Position numbers and translations under genes: made by a program
Notes under the pieces: model-generated
The model's input: only the letters and a program-made list of their open reading frames with translations
Told to the model about the DNA's origin: nothing
Databases searched by the model: none
Assembly: GCF_016584665.1 (NCBI RefSeq)
Contig: NZ_BBJB01000012.1
Span: 1 to 64,000 of the forward strand
DNA: 64,000 bases
Reading direction: 5' to 3'
DNA from: Pseudanabaena sp. lw0831
GTDB lineage: Bacteria; Cyanobacteriota; Cyanobacteriia; Pseudanabaenales; Pseudanabaenaceae
In this document: positions 1 through 10,000 of the stretch, piece by piece
Layout: each line of letters opens with the position of its first letter
Numbering within the stretch: the first letter of the stretch is position 1

Positions 1-1
1 C

Positions 2-196
2 TTGGTTGAATTAATTCAAATTGCGGCAGTTGAAGGTGAAGTTGTACAGGAGAGTAATACGAAATTTGGTAAGGAATATAAAGTAGATTGGGAAATCCCT
101 AATACAGGAGGTACTGAACTGAGAACTATTTGGGAAGTTAGTATTGAGGCTGGTTATCCGCGTTTGATTAGTGCTTTTTTGAAGAGAGAAAAATAA
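2..196 (+). CDS. DUF6883 domain protein, 5' end outside window
   Basis: Only the C-terminal 64 residues are visible; the frame is open to the window edge, so the true start lies upstream. The stretch FGKEYKVDWEIP followed by a conserved W, then YPRLISAFL, resembles DUF6883, a small family of unknown function often found next to DUF4926 proteins. The stop overlaps the next start by one base (TAATG), so the two are translationally coupled. The same pair in the same order recurs at 20366-20962 on the other strand. Family assignment is by pattern memory; function unknown. Confidence 0.6.
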   Translation: MVELIQIAAVEGEVVQESNTKFGKEYKVDWEIPNTGGTELRTIWEVSIEAGYPRLISAFLKREK

Positions 197-456
197 TGAA
201 AACTCCACAGTTACTTGATACGATCGCTATTCTAAAACCAATTTCTATAGATAGGCTTTCACTGATGGAAGCAGAATATGATTTTAATTCAGCTTTGCCA
301 GTGGGTTTGGTGGGTACGATTGTGGATATTCATCAGGATAATCAGGGAATTGACTATCTGGTGGAGTTTGCAGATTCTGATGGGTGTGAGTTTGCGATCG
401 CCTATTTGAAATCTAATGAATTTCTTACTTTGCAGTACGAGCTTGTGGCGGCTTAA
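196..456 (+). CDS. DUF4926 domain protein
   Basis: An 86-residue protein with the DUF4926 signature: an N-terminal LLDTIAILKP strand, then GLVGTIVDIHQD and YLVEFADSDG, an SH3-like small beta fold. It starts on the ATG that overlaps the stop of the DUF6883 gene, so the two form one unit. Function is not established; the tight coupling and accessory setting suggest a toxin-antitoxin-like or immunity-like pair, but this is inference. A paralogue lies at 20366-20611. Confidence 0.65.
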   Translation: MKTPQLLDTIAILKPISIDRLSLMEAEYDFNSALPVGLVGTIVDIHQDNQGIDYLVEFADSDGCEFAIAYLKSNEFLTLQYELVAA

Positions 457-467
457 GGTTTTTACGA

Positions 468-575
468 GATCGCCACTCATCACCCACAAACCCGATCTCC
501 TATTCCCTCAAATCAACCAGCGATCGCCCCTTATTACCAATACACCCGATCCCCTATTCTCTAACATCAAGCAGA
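468..575 (+). repeat. Two 54-bp tandem repeat units, degenerate
   Basis: Two adjacent 54-bp units (468-521 and 522-575), each starting GATCGCC and containing an ACCCGATC(T/C)CCTATT block at the same offset, followed by a third start GATCGCCTAC at 576. The unit boundaries fall on HIP1-like GATCGC sites. The rest of 457-719 shows no gene. Confidence 0.6.
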
Positions 576-719
576 GATCGCCTACAGCAAAACCTTTAGG
601 AGATAGATCGTTAAGGCGATCACGTTTGACTTAGAGTATGATCTACGATAATTTGTTCTTAACCTCAAAATTAAACCTTAGTTGCATTATGGCTCGTAGA
701 CTTTCTTCAAGTAAATCTT

Positions 720-1631
720 ATGTACGCAAATAAATACGGAAAAACAATAAAACTTTTTTTAATGGATTCAGACCCAGATGGAAGGATAATATGTGAATTA
801 TCTAATTGGACAGGAAAAGCTTACAGAATTCCTAGAGGCAAAGTAAAAGATTGCTCTGACAGAGAGGATCTTAGAAGCACAACAGTTTACTTGTTGTTTG
901 GAAGACCTGAAACGTCAACAGATAAGGCGAAAGTTTACATTGGTGAGGCTGAGAATGCTTATTCTAGACTTGTTTACCATGTTTCAGAAAAAGAATTTTG
1001 GAATGAAGCGGTCGTATTTATTAGTAAAGACGAGAACCTTAATAAAGCACATATAAAATATCTAGAGTCCAGGTTATTTGAAATTGCGAATATGGCATCT
1101 AGGTATGAGGTGCAAAACAGCAACATTCCAACAAAAAGCTCCATTTCAGAGTCTGATAAAGCAGAAATGGAGGAGTTTATTGAGTATATCAAAATTCTCA
1201 TAAATACGATGGGCTTTAAGGTTTTCGAGCCTCTTATAAAGCAAGAGCTAGCCAATAGCAATAATGATGAAAAACTATACATAAATGCAACTAGAGGTGC
1301 TAACGCAAAAGGCAAAAGAGCATCGGATGGATTTGTTGTTTTTCGCAATTCTGAGATTGCGACCGATACGGTTAAGTCATATCGTGAGAAAGGGCTTAAC
1401 AAGTTGAGGGATGAACTTATTGAGAATGAAATTATTGTTAAAGTCGAAGATAAACTTGTTTTTAAATCCGATTATTTGTTTAGTAGTCCATCAGCAGCAG
1501 CAATGGTAATAATGGGACGTAGTGCAAACGGTCTATTGGAATGGAAAGACTCTTCTGGCAAAGCATTGCGCGATATTGAGAAGCAAGAAATATCAAAAGC
1601 CAACAAACAAATTCAACTAGTAGATTCTTGA
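720..1631 (+). CDS. GIY-YIG nuclease family protein with C-terminal DUF4357
   Basis: A 303-residue protein. Residues about 55-120 carry a GIY-YIG-like core: the first motif strand is TVYLLFGR, the second VYIGEAEN, and a downstream helix has a conserved glutamate in KYLESRLFEIA. The C-terminus (SPSAAAMVIMGRSANGLLEWK) matches DUF4357, the usual partner of this domain. Such proteins are predicted DNA endonucleases of unknown target found in accessory regions; no methyltransferase or restriction partner is beside it. A lower G+C look than the neighbours suggests transfer. Confidence 0.75.
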   Translation: MYANKYGKTIKLFLMDSDPDGRIICELSNWTGKAYRIPRGKVKDCSDREDLRSTTVYLLFGRPETSTDKAKVYIGEAENAYSRLVYHVSEKEFWNEAVVFISKDENLNKAHIKYLESRLFEIANMASRYEVQNSNIPTKSSISESDKAEMEEFIEYIKILINTMGFKVFEPLIKQELANSNNDEKLYINATRGANAKGKRASDGFVVFRNSEIATDTVKSYREKGLNKLRDELIENEIIVKVEDKLVFKSDYLFSSPSAAAMVIMGRSANGLLEWKDSSGKALRDIEKQEISKANKQIQLVDS

Positions 1632-1705
1632 CCTTGCTAACAGACATCATCGCTAAACTTTCATTATGCTAACCTAAAAATACTTTGCATTCAGGAATGA
1701 TAAAG

Positions 1706-1966
1706 ATGTCCACTAATAACCCAAGCATATTTGTAGAAGAATTAGCCAATGAGCTAGACAAAATCCCTGAGCAATATTGGTCAAACCTTTTGCAGATTAT
1801 CCGTTTGTTTCGAGAAAGCGTTACGCCAGTGTCAGAAATCCATTCTCAAGATCCTGCAATTGTCGAAGCGATTGAAGATTTAGGGCTTGTCCATGCCATG
1901 CGAGAAGTCAAGGATGAAGAGCCTCTTAGTCTCCAAGAAGCACTTGCCGAACTGGAAAGAGAATGA
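1706..1966 (+). CDS. Putative antitoxin of a RelE/ParE-type pair
   Basis: An 86-residue acidic protein (from MSTNNPSIF) with a C-terminal DEEPLSLQEALAELERE segment typical of antitoxins that precede RelE/ParE toxins in cyanobacteria. Its stop overlaps the next start as ATGA. I chose ATG 1706 because AGGA sits about 10 bases upstream; in-frame alternatives are ATG 1697 and TTG 1685. The antitoxin role is inferred from position and size. Confidence 0.6.
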   Translation: MSTNNPSIFVEELANELDKIPEQYWSNLLQIIRLFRESVTPVSEIHSQDPAIVEAIEDLGLVHAMREVKDEEPLSLQEALAELERE

Positions 1967-2232
1967 ACGTTAATTATCTTCCAAGTTTTCTGAAAGAACT
2001 TAAAGCTCTCAGAAGTACCCCTTACTTCAAACCCATCAACAACCTTGTATTTGAGGAAATTCCCAAACTTGCTGGGTTGGCAGATATCAAAAATGTCAAA
2101 AAGCTACAGGGGTATGAAAATGCGTATCGAATCAAAGTAGGAGATTATCGAATTGGCGTGATCTTTGAAAACGAAACTGTTACATTTTGCAGAGTACTGC
2201 ATCGCAAAGAAATTTATCGTTATTTCCCATAA
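1963..2232 (+). CDS. RelE/ParE-family toxin
   Basis: An 89-residue protein with the RelE/ParE fold pattern: N-terminal FLKELKAL helix, KKLQGYENAYRIKVGDYRIGVIFE strands and a terminal VLHRKEIYRYFP. Family members are ribosome-dependent mRNA interferases or gyrase poisons; which one cannot be read from the sequence. It overlaps the antitoxin gene by four bases, the standard layout. Confidence 0.85.
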   Translation: MNVNYLPSFLKELKALRSTPYFKPINNLVFEEIPKLAGLADIKNVKKLQGYENAYRIKVGDYRIGVIFENETVTFCRVLHRKEIYRYFP

Positions 2233-2347
2233 GCTAACTCTCCCACCACTGATTCTCAAGAAATTGGCTGCTCTCCTAACCTTTCTGACTCAGCGATCGC
2301 CTCTAGAGCATCTTGCAAATCTAAACGATCTTCTAAATCAGTTTCTT

Positions 2348-2530
2348 CTAAAAATCCACCAATTCTCTAGGCGTAGTATCCAGAATCTTTGCCAGCGTGA
2401 AAATAGAAATCTGCGGCGTATCGTTGAAATAGAGCAAACTATGCAAATCTTCGCGCTTTAACCATGCCAAAAAGCGATCGGGCGTAGTTCCCAATACATC
2501 TGCTGAAGTTTCTAAATCAACAGTTAACAT
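2348..2530 (-). CDS. Small cyanobacterial protein, antitoxin-like
   Basis: Sixty residues from MLTVDLE. The N-terminus contains LGTTPDRFLAWLKRE and the C-terminus ISIFTLAKILDTTPRELVDF, which look like two short helical DNA-binding or antitoxin-type segments. Similar small proteins occur as orphan antitoxin-like ORFs in cyanobacteria (from memory). There is no partner toxin downstream. Start uncertain: ATG at 2530 is preferred because homologous proteins begin M-x-L-T-V; 2536 and 2578 are alternatives. Confidence 0.45.
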   Translation of the reverse strand: MLTVDLETSADVLGTTPDRFLAWLKREDLHSLLYFNDTPQISIFTLAKILDTTPRELVDF

Positions 2531-2653
2531 TGCCATAATTTTACTCAACGGGAAAAAGGTAAGGGGCATGAGTGCCATCTAGGTTTAATTTTACTCTAAA
2601 CCTTCATCATCATCGCCACGCACGAAAAAACGATCGCCTATCAAACCTTCAAC

Positions 2654-3853
2654 CTACAAATTCTCGTACAAATCAGCAATGACGATATCAGAAAATAACC
2701 AACCATCGGGAGAAACTAACATAATACGAACATCCTCAGACTGTTCCACAAACCTGACCCAATCCTTCTCACGATAGCGATCGAGAATCTGCAAGGCGCG
2801 ATCGCATAGTTCTTTCCCATAGGCTACTTGCAAAGCCTTCAAGCTCAAACCTTCCGCTAATCGTAAACCCTGCATGAGTGAATCCATTAACTCCTCCGCA
2901 GGTTCAATGATCGGAGCCGAAAAGCCAATTCCTGCACTTTGCCAGAGCGCGATCGCATCGAGATATTGGCGCATCTTTTGAGGGCGATCGATTCTTTGGC
3001 GATCGATGTAACTAGTTGCGCCCATACCCATTCCATAAAAAGGCTGATTGTGCCAATAGGTCAAATTATGTCTTGACTGATAACCAAATTGAGCATAATT
3101 CGAGATTTCATAATGTTCATAACCCGCAGATGGAAGTAACTCATGGGCGGATGTATACATCTCGACTGTATGGGATTCTGTTGGTAATGGATTGTCACCT
3201 GCTTGATAGCGCTTATTAAACGCAGTTCCCTCTTCAATCGTGAGGTCATAAATCGATAGATGTTTAGGTGCTAATGCGATCGCCTTCTGAAGCGAATCTT
3301 GCCAATCTGCCATCGATTGATGGGGTAGCCCTGCAATCAAATCTAAACTGAAGTTCTCAAAGCCAGCATTCTTAATTGCATCCACAGCTTCATAGATATC
3401 AGCAACGCTATGACCGCGCCCACAGACATCTAATAACTCTTGCTGAAAAGCCTGTGCACCCAGACTAATCCGATTTACACCCAAACTGCGATAACCTTGC
3501 AAACTCTCCAGACTCACTGTTCCTGCATTCGCTTCGAGAGAGATATCAACATTAGGAGCGATCGCGAAATTTTTTGCGATCGCTTCTAGAATTTGCTCAA
3601 GCTGCTTTACCGATAGCAAAGATGGCGTACCACCACCAAAAAAGATCGTTTGCAAAGCTTCCAATGGTGGAATCTCAGCGACAGTGAGCGCAATTTCTTG
3701 ACATAACACATCCACATATTGCTGCTTAAGATTCTCACCGCCAGTAGTAATCGCGAAGTCACAATAAAAACAGCGTCGCTTGCAAAAGGGAATATGTATA
3801 TATAGCGATTTAGGAAAGGTTTGGCTCAAGGTATCGATGCGGTAATTAATCAA
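2654..3853 (-). CDS. hemW: HemW-like radical SAM protein (coproporphyrinogen III oxidase-like)
   Basis: A 399-residue radical SAM protein. The 4Fe-4S motif is IPFCKRRCFYCDF (Cys24, Cys28, Cys31), followed by FFGGGTPSLL and the HemW features VNRISLGAQAFQ, LDLIAGLP and YEISNYA, with a C-terminal winged-helix-like domain. The CxxxCxxC spacing with F rather than C in the next motif position fits HemW, a heme chaperone, rather than HemN. There is no ATG before the core: the reading frame begins at TTG 3853 or TTG 3829, neither with a clear ribosome site. A long palindrome covers the upstream TTG. Confidence 0.9.
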   Translation of the reverse strand: MINYRIDTLSQTFPKSLYIHIPFCKRRCFYCDFAITTGGENLKQQYVDVLCQEIALTVAEIPPLEALQTIFFGGGTPSLLSVKQLEQILEAIAKNFAIAPNVDISLEANAGTVSLESLQGYRSLGVNRISLGAQAFQQELLDVCGRGHSVADIYEAVDAIKNAGFENFSLDLIAGLPHQSMADWQDSLQKAIALAPKHLSIYDLTIEEGTAFNKRYQAGDNPLPTESHTVEMYTSAHELLPSAGYEHYEISNYAQFGYQSRHNLTYWHNQPFYGMGMGATSYIDRQRIDRPQKMRQYLDAIALWQSAGIGFSAPIIEPAEELMDSLMQGLRLAEGLSLKALQVAYGKELCDRALQILDRYREKDWVRFVEQSEDVRIMLVSPDGWLFSDIVIADLYENL

Positions 3854-3883
3854 AGGTTGGCGCTTCGCGCCAACCTTTGATTA
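3847..3883. repeat. Long-arm palindrome at the hemW start
   Basis: Perfect 17-bp arms around a TTC triloop with core GGCGC-TTC-GCGCC. It lies in the divergent region between hemW and the Uma2 gene, so it does not sit at a gene 3' end. Member of the palindrome family described under findings. Confidence 0.85.
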
Positions 3884-3962
3884 TTGGATAAAGAGATTAT
3901 ATAATTAGATTTAGCTGCTTGGCGATCGCGAATTTATCAACCCCAAATACCGATCAAAAACT

Positions 3963-4634
3963 ATGACCAACACAATCTCCAAATTAGAAATCATCTATCC
4001 TAGTAGCGATGGGCAACCAAGTGCCGAAAGTACCGAGCATTATCAATGGATTGTCACGATTGAGGGTGGATTAGAGGCTCTTTTTAAAGACGACAATGAT
4101 GTATTCATCGCGGGAGATTTGCTTTGGTATCCTGTAGAAGGAAAGTCAGAAATTCGTCGCGCTCCTGATGTGATGGTCGTTTTTGGTAGACCAAAGGGCG
4201 CAAGAGGTTCTTACATTCAACACCTCGAAGAAGGAATTGCCCCTCAAGTAGTATTTGAGGTGTTATCTAGGGGGAATCGAATTTCGGAGATGGCGCGAAA
4301 GTTTGAGTTCTATCAAACCTATGGTGTTGAGGAATACTATGTTTACGATCATCTCGCCAATGATTTGGTAGGTTGGTTAAGAAATCATGACGATCATCAT
4401 CTCGAACCAATTGCCGATATTCAAAATTGGACAAGTCCTCGCTTAGGAATTCGTTTTGAACTCACCGATGAAACTCTCAAGATTTTTCAGCCTGATGGCA
4501 CTAGGTTTTTAACTTATCTCGAACAAGCTGAACAAGCTGCTACCGAAAAAATCGCCAAAGAACAAGCTCTAGATACGATCGCAAAATTTGCAGCTAAGCT
4601 CAGAGAAATGGGTGTTGATCCAGAAAATCTTTAA
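3963..4634 (+). CDS. Uma2 family (DUF820) putative endonuclease
   Basis: A 223-residue protein with the PD-(D/E)XK-type Uma2 core: RRAPDVMVVFG, then PQVVFEVLS, then KFEFYQTYGVEEYYVYD. Uma2 proteins are abundant in cyanobacteria and are predicted nucleases with no settled role. The C-terminal 40 residues are a charged, probably coiled tail (EQAEQAATEKIAKEQ). Starts at ATG 3963. A paralogue is at 57076-57828. Confidence 0.85.
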   Translation: MTNTISKLEIIYPSSDGQPSAESTEHYQWIVTIEGGLEALFKDDNDVFIAGDLLWYPVEGKSEIRRAPDVMVVFGRPKGARGSYIQHLEEGIAPQVVFEVLSRGNRISEMARKFEFYQTYGVEEYYVYDHLANDLVGWLRNHDDHHLEPIADIQNWTSPRLGIRFELTDETLKIFQPDGTRFLTYLEQAEQAATEKIAKEQALDTIAKFAAKLREMGVDPENL

Positions 4635-4635
4635 C

Positions 4636-4676
4636 AAAAAATGAGATCAGACGCTTTGCGTCTCATCTCATTTTTT
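4636..4676 (+). terminator. Hairpin terminator after the Uma2 gene
   Basis: Nineteen-base arms with one mismatch around a TTT loop, starting just after the stop codon and ending in a run of six T, as expected of a rho-independent terminator. Confidence 0.8.
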
Positions 4677-4804
4677 CATTTGAGTAATTCTACTCATTGA
4701 AAAATCTAGTTGAAAATTTTGCAAAACAACTGAAAAGAGTTGGCTTGCATCGGCTTTAATTAAAGGAGCGATCGCAAAAAAACAAAGGAATTCACGGCGG
4801 AAAT

Positions 4805-7027
4805 ATGGGGATTGCGCGGCGACAATTCTTACAAGCAGGACTGACTAGTCTGATCGGATGGCAATTTTTTACCCGCGATCGCGTGGCATTTGCCGCCGAG
4901 CAATATGTGCGTCAAACGACTGCATCAACACAACGTAAACGAGCGCTATTGATAGGGATTAATCAATATGACGCTAAAGAGGAAACGCAAAATTTATTGT
5001 CAGCAACTGCGAATGGATGGTTGCCTTTACATGGTTGCGTCAATGACGTGGAGTTACAAAAGGAATTACTAATTCATCGCTTTGGCTTTGCGACCCAAGA
5101 TATCGTGACGCTGACCGATCTCGACGCTACTCGCAGTAATATTGCCGATGCGATCGCGACCCATTTAGTTGCCCAGACTTTACCAGATGATTTGGTGATC
5201 GTGCACTTTAGCGGACATGGTTCGCGTCTCGGCAATTACAATACGCTTGTGCCTGTAGATAGTGGCTTGCCTCAAAATTTGGAAAACCTACTGGACATTA
5301 CGGAACAGGAATGGCAGGGGTGGCTGCAAGAGATCGCCACGGATCGGATTTTGAATATCATCGATGCAGGCTTTTACTATCCGAATGTATCGGCAATTGG
5401 CAATTTCCGTTTGCGATCGCGAGTTGGACTGAAAAACTGGCAACCACCGACTGTCAGTGAACCGAGCGAACAACCCATTGATCAGAAACTAATTGGCACA
5501 ACCCTACGCGCAGCATCGGGCGATATGCTCTGTGCCGATGCGCAGTGGTCGGGCTTTAGTAGTGGCGCATTTACCTACGCCCTAGTGCAGCAACTCTGGC
5601 AGAGCGTTCCTGCGACGAAGATCAATGTGGTGATGAGTGACTTGGCAACTACCCTCGATCGCCGTGCTTTGCACAATGACAATCTCACGATCGAGAAACA
5701 AGTTACGAATATGTGGGAAGTTGAAGCGGCGAAACAAAAGGCGATCGCTACTAGTACATTTGCCGAGATGTTACCAATTCCTGACTTTGGTTCCGATGGT
5801 GTGATTATTAATAGCAGTAGCGATCGCCATACGGCGGATGTCTATCTGGCGGGTTTACCAATCGCCGTTTTGAGTAATTACGCGGCTGGTGCAATTTTGA
5901 ATGTGGTGGCAGTCGCAAGCACTTCGACGACTTCTAATAAACCAGAAACAGAGTCTGTTCTCAAATCGATTCCAGCTAACCCACAAGCAACAGTTCAACT
6001 CAAATCGCGCAATGGATTTAACGGCAAAATTGAAGTTTTAACCGAGCACAGCATCAATCCCAAATTAGAAACAGGGCAATTACTTCAGGAAGTAATGCGA
6101 GCAATTTCGCACAATGTCAAATTAGCGATCGCCCTTGATGTCGGCTTGAGCAAAATTGAGCGCGTTGATGCCACCAGTGCCTTCTCGACTTTGCCGAATA
6201 TGTTTGGCGTAAATGCCAATGAACAATGCGCTGATTGTCTATTTGGAGTGCAGTCGGCAAGCTATGGTTTATTTACAGTCGGACATACACCGATTCTTGG
6301 CTCCTTTGGTTCCGTGGGTGAGTCGGTAGGTGTGGCGATTAAGCGCTTACAACCCTTCCTTGAAAGCCTACTCGCGGCAAAGCTAATCCGTACTACTGAA
6401 AATCAAGCCGCAACCCATCTCGATGTGCGTGTCACGCTCAAAGCGATGATCGGTGTCGATGAACGAGCTGTCACTGTGGCTAGTAAATTTGCGGCGCGGG
6501 CGGCGCTAATTCCAGTCAATGCCGCCAGCAATACAGTGCACACTAAACCCATTAATATCGGAGATCGCCTCGAATGTGAGATCGAAAACTTTAGCGATCG
6601 GCCTCTCTATATGCGAATTTTTTGCCTCGATCCGCGCAGTAAGATTCTCACACCTAACTTTATTGCCACTCCCTACGCCAACGATGGCATCATTCCACCA
6701 TCGGAAATTCTAACTATTCCCTATCCCAAAGCACCAATGAATTGGGCTGTCTCTGCTCCAAAAGGCATGGTCGATGTATATATTGTGATTAGCCGATCGC
6801 CACTTTTACAGGTTGCCAAAATTTTAGAAGCTTCTCAACGCCAAGCCTCATCTCTGAATGGATTAATTTCTATTCCCAATCCATTACAAGTCGCGCAATC
6901 TCTACTAGATGATCTCGATCGCGCAGGCAAGCCTTCAGAGTTTGGTAATGCCGCTAATATAAATGACACATGGATGTTAGATGTCCAACAATGGGCAACC
7001 TTTAACTTTAACTATCAAGTTGCATAA
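4805..7027 (+). CDS. Tat-exported caspase-like (C14) protein, catalytic Cys missing
   Basis: A 740-residue protein. The N-terminus IARRQFLQAG plus a hydrophobic stretch ending AFAA is a twin-arginine signal. Residues about 45-190 form a caspase/metacaspase p20-like fold: KRALLIGINQY, then the histidine motif VHFSGHGS with His138. The strand that should end in the catalytic D-x-C-H-S-G reads NIIDAGFYYPN, with Gly189 at the Cys position, so proteolytic activity is unlikely. The C-terminal region (about 590-690) resembles DUF4384, a surface or regulatory module. Only 24 bases separate its stop from the kinase ATG that follows, which suggests co-transcription and perhaps a signalling link (inference). 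Confidence 0.75.
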   Translation: MGIARRQFLQAGLTSLIGWQFFTRDRVAFAAEQYVRQTTASTQRKRALLIGINQYDAKEETQNLLSATANGWLPLHGCVNDVELQKELLIHRFGFATQDIVTLTDLDATRSNIADAIATHLVAQTLPDDLVIVHFSGHGSRLGNYNTLVPVDSGLPQNLENLLDITEQEWQGWLQEIATDRILNIIDAGFYYPNVSAIGNFRLRSRVGLKNWQPPTVSEPSEQPIDQKLIGTTLRAASGDMLCADAQWSGFSSGAFTYALVQQLWQSVPATKINVVMSDLATTLDRRALHNDNLTIEKQVTNMWEVEAAKQKAIATSTFAEMLPIPDFGSDGVIINSSSDRHTADVYLAGLPIAVLSNYAAGAILNVVAVASTSTTSNKPETESVLKSIPANPQATVQLKSRNGFNGKIEVLTEHSINPKLETGQLLQEVMRAISHNVKLAIALDVGLSKIERVDATSAFSTLPNMFGVNANEQCADCLFGVQSASYGLFTVGHTPILGSFGSVGESVGVAIKRLQPFLESLLAAKLIRTTENQAATHLDVRVTLKAMIGVDERAVTVASKFAARAALIPVNAASNTVHTKPINIGDRLECEIENFSDRPLYMRIFCLDPRSKILTPNFIATPYANDGIIPPSEILTIPYPKAPMNWAVSAPKGMVDVYIVISRSPLLQVAKILEASQRQASSLNGLISIPNPLQVAQSLLDDLDRAGKPSEFGNAANINDTWMLDVQQWATFNFNYQVA

Positions 7028-7051
7028 TTTTTAATTCAGTTGGTGAACGCA

Positions 7052-10000
7052 ATGCCAAACAAATTGCCTACGGATCGAGCAAGCAATCCATCCAAGTATC
7101 TATTAGCTACCAGAAATTTGTTTTGGGGTTTGGCGATCGCTTTAGTGGGCATATCTAGCGGTGGCTTTTGGGCTTTCCAATGGTTTGGGGCGCAAATACA
7201 ACGAAATACTGAAGAAAATTTATTGGCGATCGCCAAATTAAAATCACAGCAAATTGAACAATGGCTAAAGGAGCGCAAAGCCGATGTGAAGATTTTTGCT
7301 GGCAGACCAACGGTGCGAATCACCATAGAGGCGAATGTAAATCCTATTCAAGATGAAGCATCAAGAGTCTTTGCTGCCAACCTACAGCCTGCAATTATGT
7401 CTACAAAAACAGCCTATGGTTATCAAAAAATCATCTTGCTCGATCGCCAAGGCAGGACAGTTTGGAAGGCAGAATCGGATGAAAATTTACCTGAAACCGT
7501 AGCCAATACCTTTGCCCAAAAAATCAAATCTGTTCCTGATTTCATCGAGCCTGAATTGATTGATATCAATATGATCGAGACTAGCAAGGGCAAAAAAGTT
7601 GTCTATGGCATATTAGCTCCCGTCTACGATCAAAAAAAAGCTCTAATAGGAGCAGTTTACTTTGAGGCTGACCCGAATAATTATTTGATTCCGTTGCTAG
7701 ATTCTTGGCCAACATCTAGTCGCACTGCCGAAACTTTCCTAGTTAGGCAAGAAGATAATTTACTACGCTATCTCACTGCTCTACGTCACGACAATAGAAT
7801 TGTGTTGGAAGCTACGATATCCCTAGATAAATCTGATGTTTTTGCCGTACAGGCTATCAAATCTCAGGACTCGCCCTTCATCGCAAAATCCCTAGACTAC
7901 CGAAATGAGCCTGTAATTGCCGCAGCCCTCCGAGTCAATGGTACGCCTTGGTTAATGATTTCCAAAATTGACGTTAGCGAAGCAGATGCACATCTACAAC
8001 AATTAGCAATTACGATTAGCAGTCTTACGGTTATATTAATAGGATTTTTGCTGTATGTTACTTACCAAGTTAAAAAATCAGGGAAATTAGCCCTTAAATC
8101 CTTAGAACAAAGTTCAGAAGTGGAAAGATTAGCAATAATTGCCGAAAATACCTCACTTTATGCCACGGCGATCGACACTTCCCTTGATGGCTATGCCATG
8201 ATTGATAGCGATGGTAAATTTCTGGAAGTAAATGATTCCTTTGGGGCGATCTCAGGTTACAGTACCGATGAGTTATTGTCTTTGACTGTTTTTGATTTGG
8301 TCATTGGTGATGACTTTAAGCCTGAAGAATTTGTCGCCAATATCCTCGGCATGAAAAAACAGCGCTTACAGCAAAAATGGGAGCGTAAGAATGGCGATAT
8401 TATTGACGTGCAACTCGGTGTTTCGTATTTTGCCAAAAAAAATAATGGATGTTTTTTCATATTCGTTCAAAACTTAACGACTCTGTTCAAGATCCAATAT
8501 CAACTCGAACGCTCCACCAAACTCTATACCATTTTAAGTAAGGCTAATGAAGCGATCGTTCGCATTCAAGATATACAACAGCTATTGTCTGAAATTTGCC
8601 AAATTGCGATCGACTATGGTGGATTTCAATTAGCTTGGGTGGGTATTCCTAATCCTGAAACTCAGATCGTGGAAGTGGTAGCAGCCGCAGGTGAAGCGAT
8701 CGCCTATACCAAGGAAATTCAAATCTCTATCGATCCAACCTTGCCCATTGCTCACGGCCCAACAGGGCTTGCCATTAGAGAGAATAGAGTTGTCATCACT
8801 AATGACTATGCAAATAGTGAATGCACTTTGCCTTGGCAAGCGATCGTCCAAAAATATAATATTAAAGCTAATGCAACATTACCTTTATCACCTGAAGGTA
8901 AACCCATTGGTGCAATTATGTTTTATTCTGCTGGAGTAGGATTCTTTGATGATGATGTCGTAAAACTACTAGTCGAATTAACCGATGATATCTGTTTAGC
9001 ACTCCGCCTTGCTGAGTCCGAGAAACGTCGCAAACAAGCAGAAGCGACTCTATTGCAAAGTGAGGAGAGATTTCGCTTAGCGATCGTGAATGCACCATTT
9101 CCGATCGTTCTCTATTCAGGCAGTCTTAAGCCTTTGCAAATTAATCGCGCTTGGGTCGATCGCGCGGGATTCGCCGATCGCGACATTAGAGAAATAACTG
9201 CATGGACAGATCGATTCTGCAAGGAAAAATTACCAGCACTTAAGCCATTTGATGATAGTAATAGAATTAGCATAGAAGCAAAGGACATTGAGATTACCGT
9301 CGCAGATGGATCGTCGCACATTTGGAAGTTTGACTCGGCACTACTCTCACATATTAGCGATACGAAACAGATGTTCATTGGTATGGCTATGGATGTCACT
9401 GAACAAAAAAAGATGGAACTAGACCTCCAAGAAAGTGAAGAGAGAATGCGTAGAACCATTATTTCTGCTCCTTTTCCGATCATGGTTCATGCTGAAGGTG
9501 GACAGGTATTACAAATCAACGAGGCTTGGACTGAGTTGAGTGGCTATAGTATTGAAGATATCCCCACGATTGAAAACTGGACTTTTAAAGCCTATGAAAG
9601 CCAGCAATCAGATGTCCAAGATTACATCAATACTCTCTACGCTATGAATAAAAAGCATAAGGAAGGTGAATATAAAATCAAAGCAAAGGACGGATCTAAG
9701 AGGATTTGGGATTTTGCTTCGGCTCCTCTAGGACGGATTGCTGATGGCAGACGTACTGTCATCTCAATGGCAATGGATATCACCGATCGCAAAGCTAACG
9801 AGATTGCCCTTGCCAAAGCTAAGAAACAAGCAGAAGCTGCCAACCAAGCGAAAAGTGAATTTTTAGCTAGCATGAGCCATGAATTGCGGACACCCCTAAA
9901 CGGCATCTTGGGCTATGCTCAGATTCTGCAACGAGATCCTGATGCAACCGCCAAACAAATTGACGGCTTTAATGTCATTCAACAATGTGGTTCGCATTTA

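Noticed and set aside
2165-2461. 98-residue plus-strand frame
   Set aside because: Overlaps the toxin gene and the opposite-strand small gene, and has HIP1 sites translated as low-complexity sequence.
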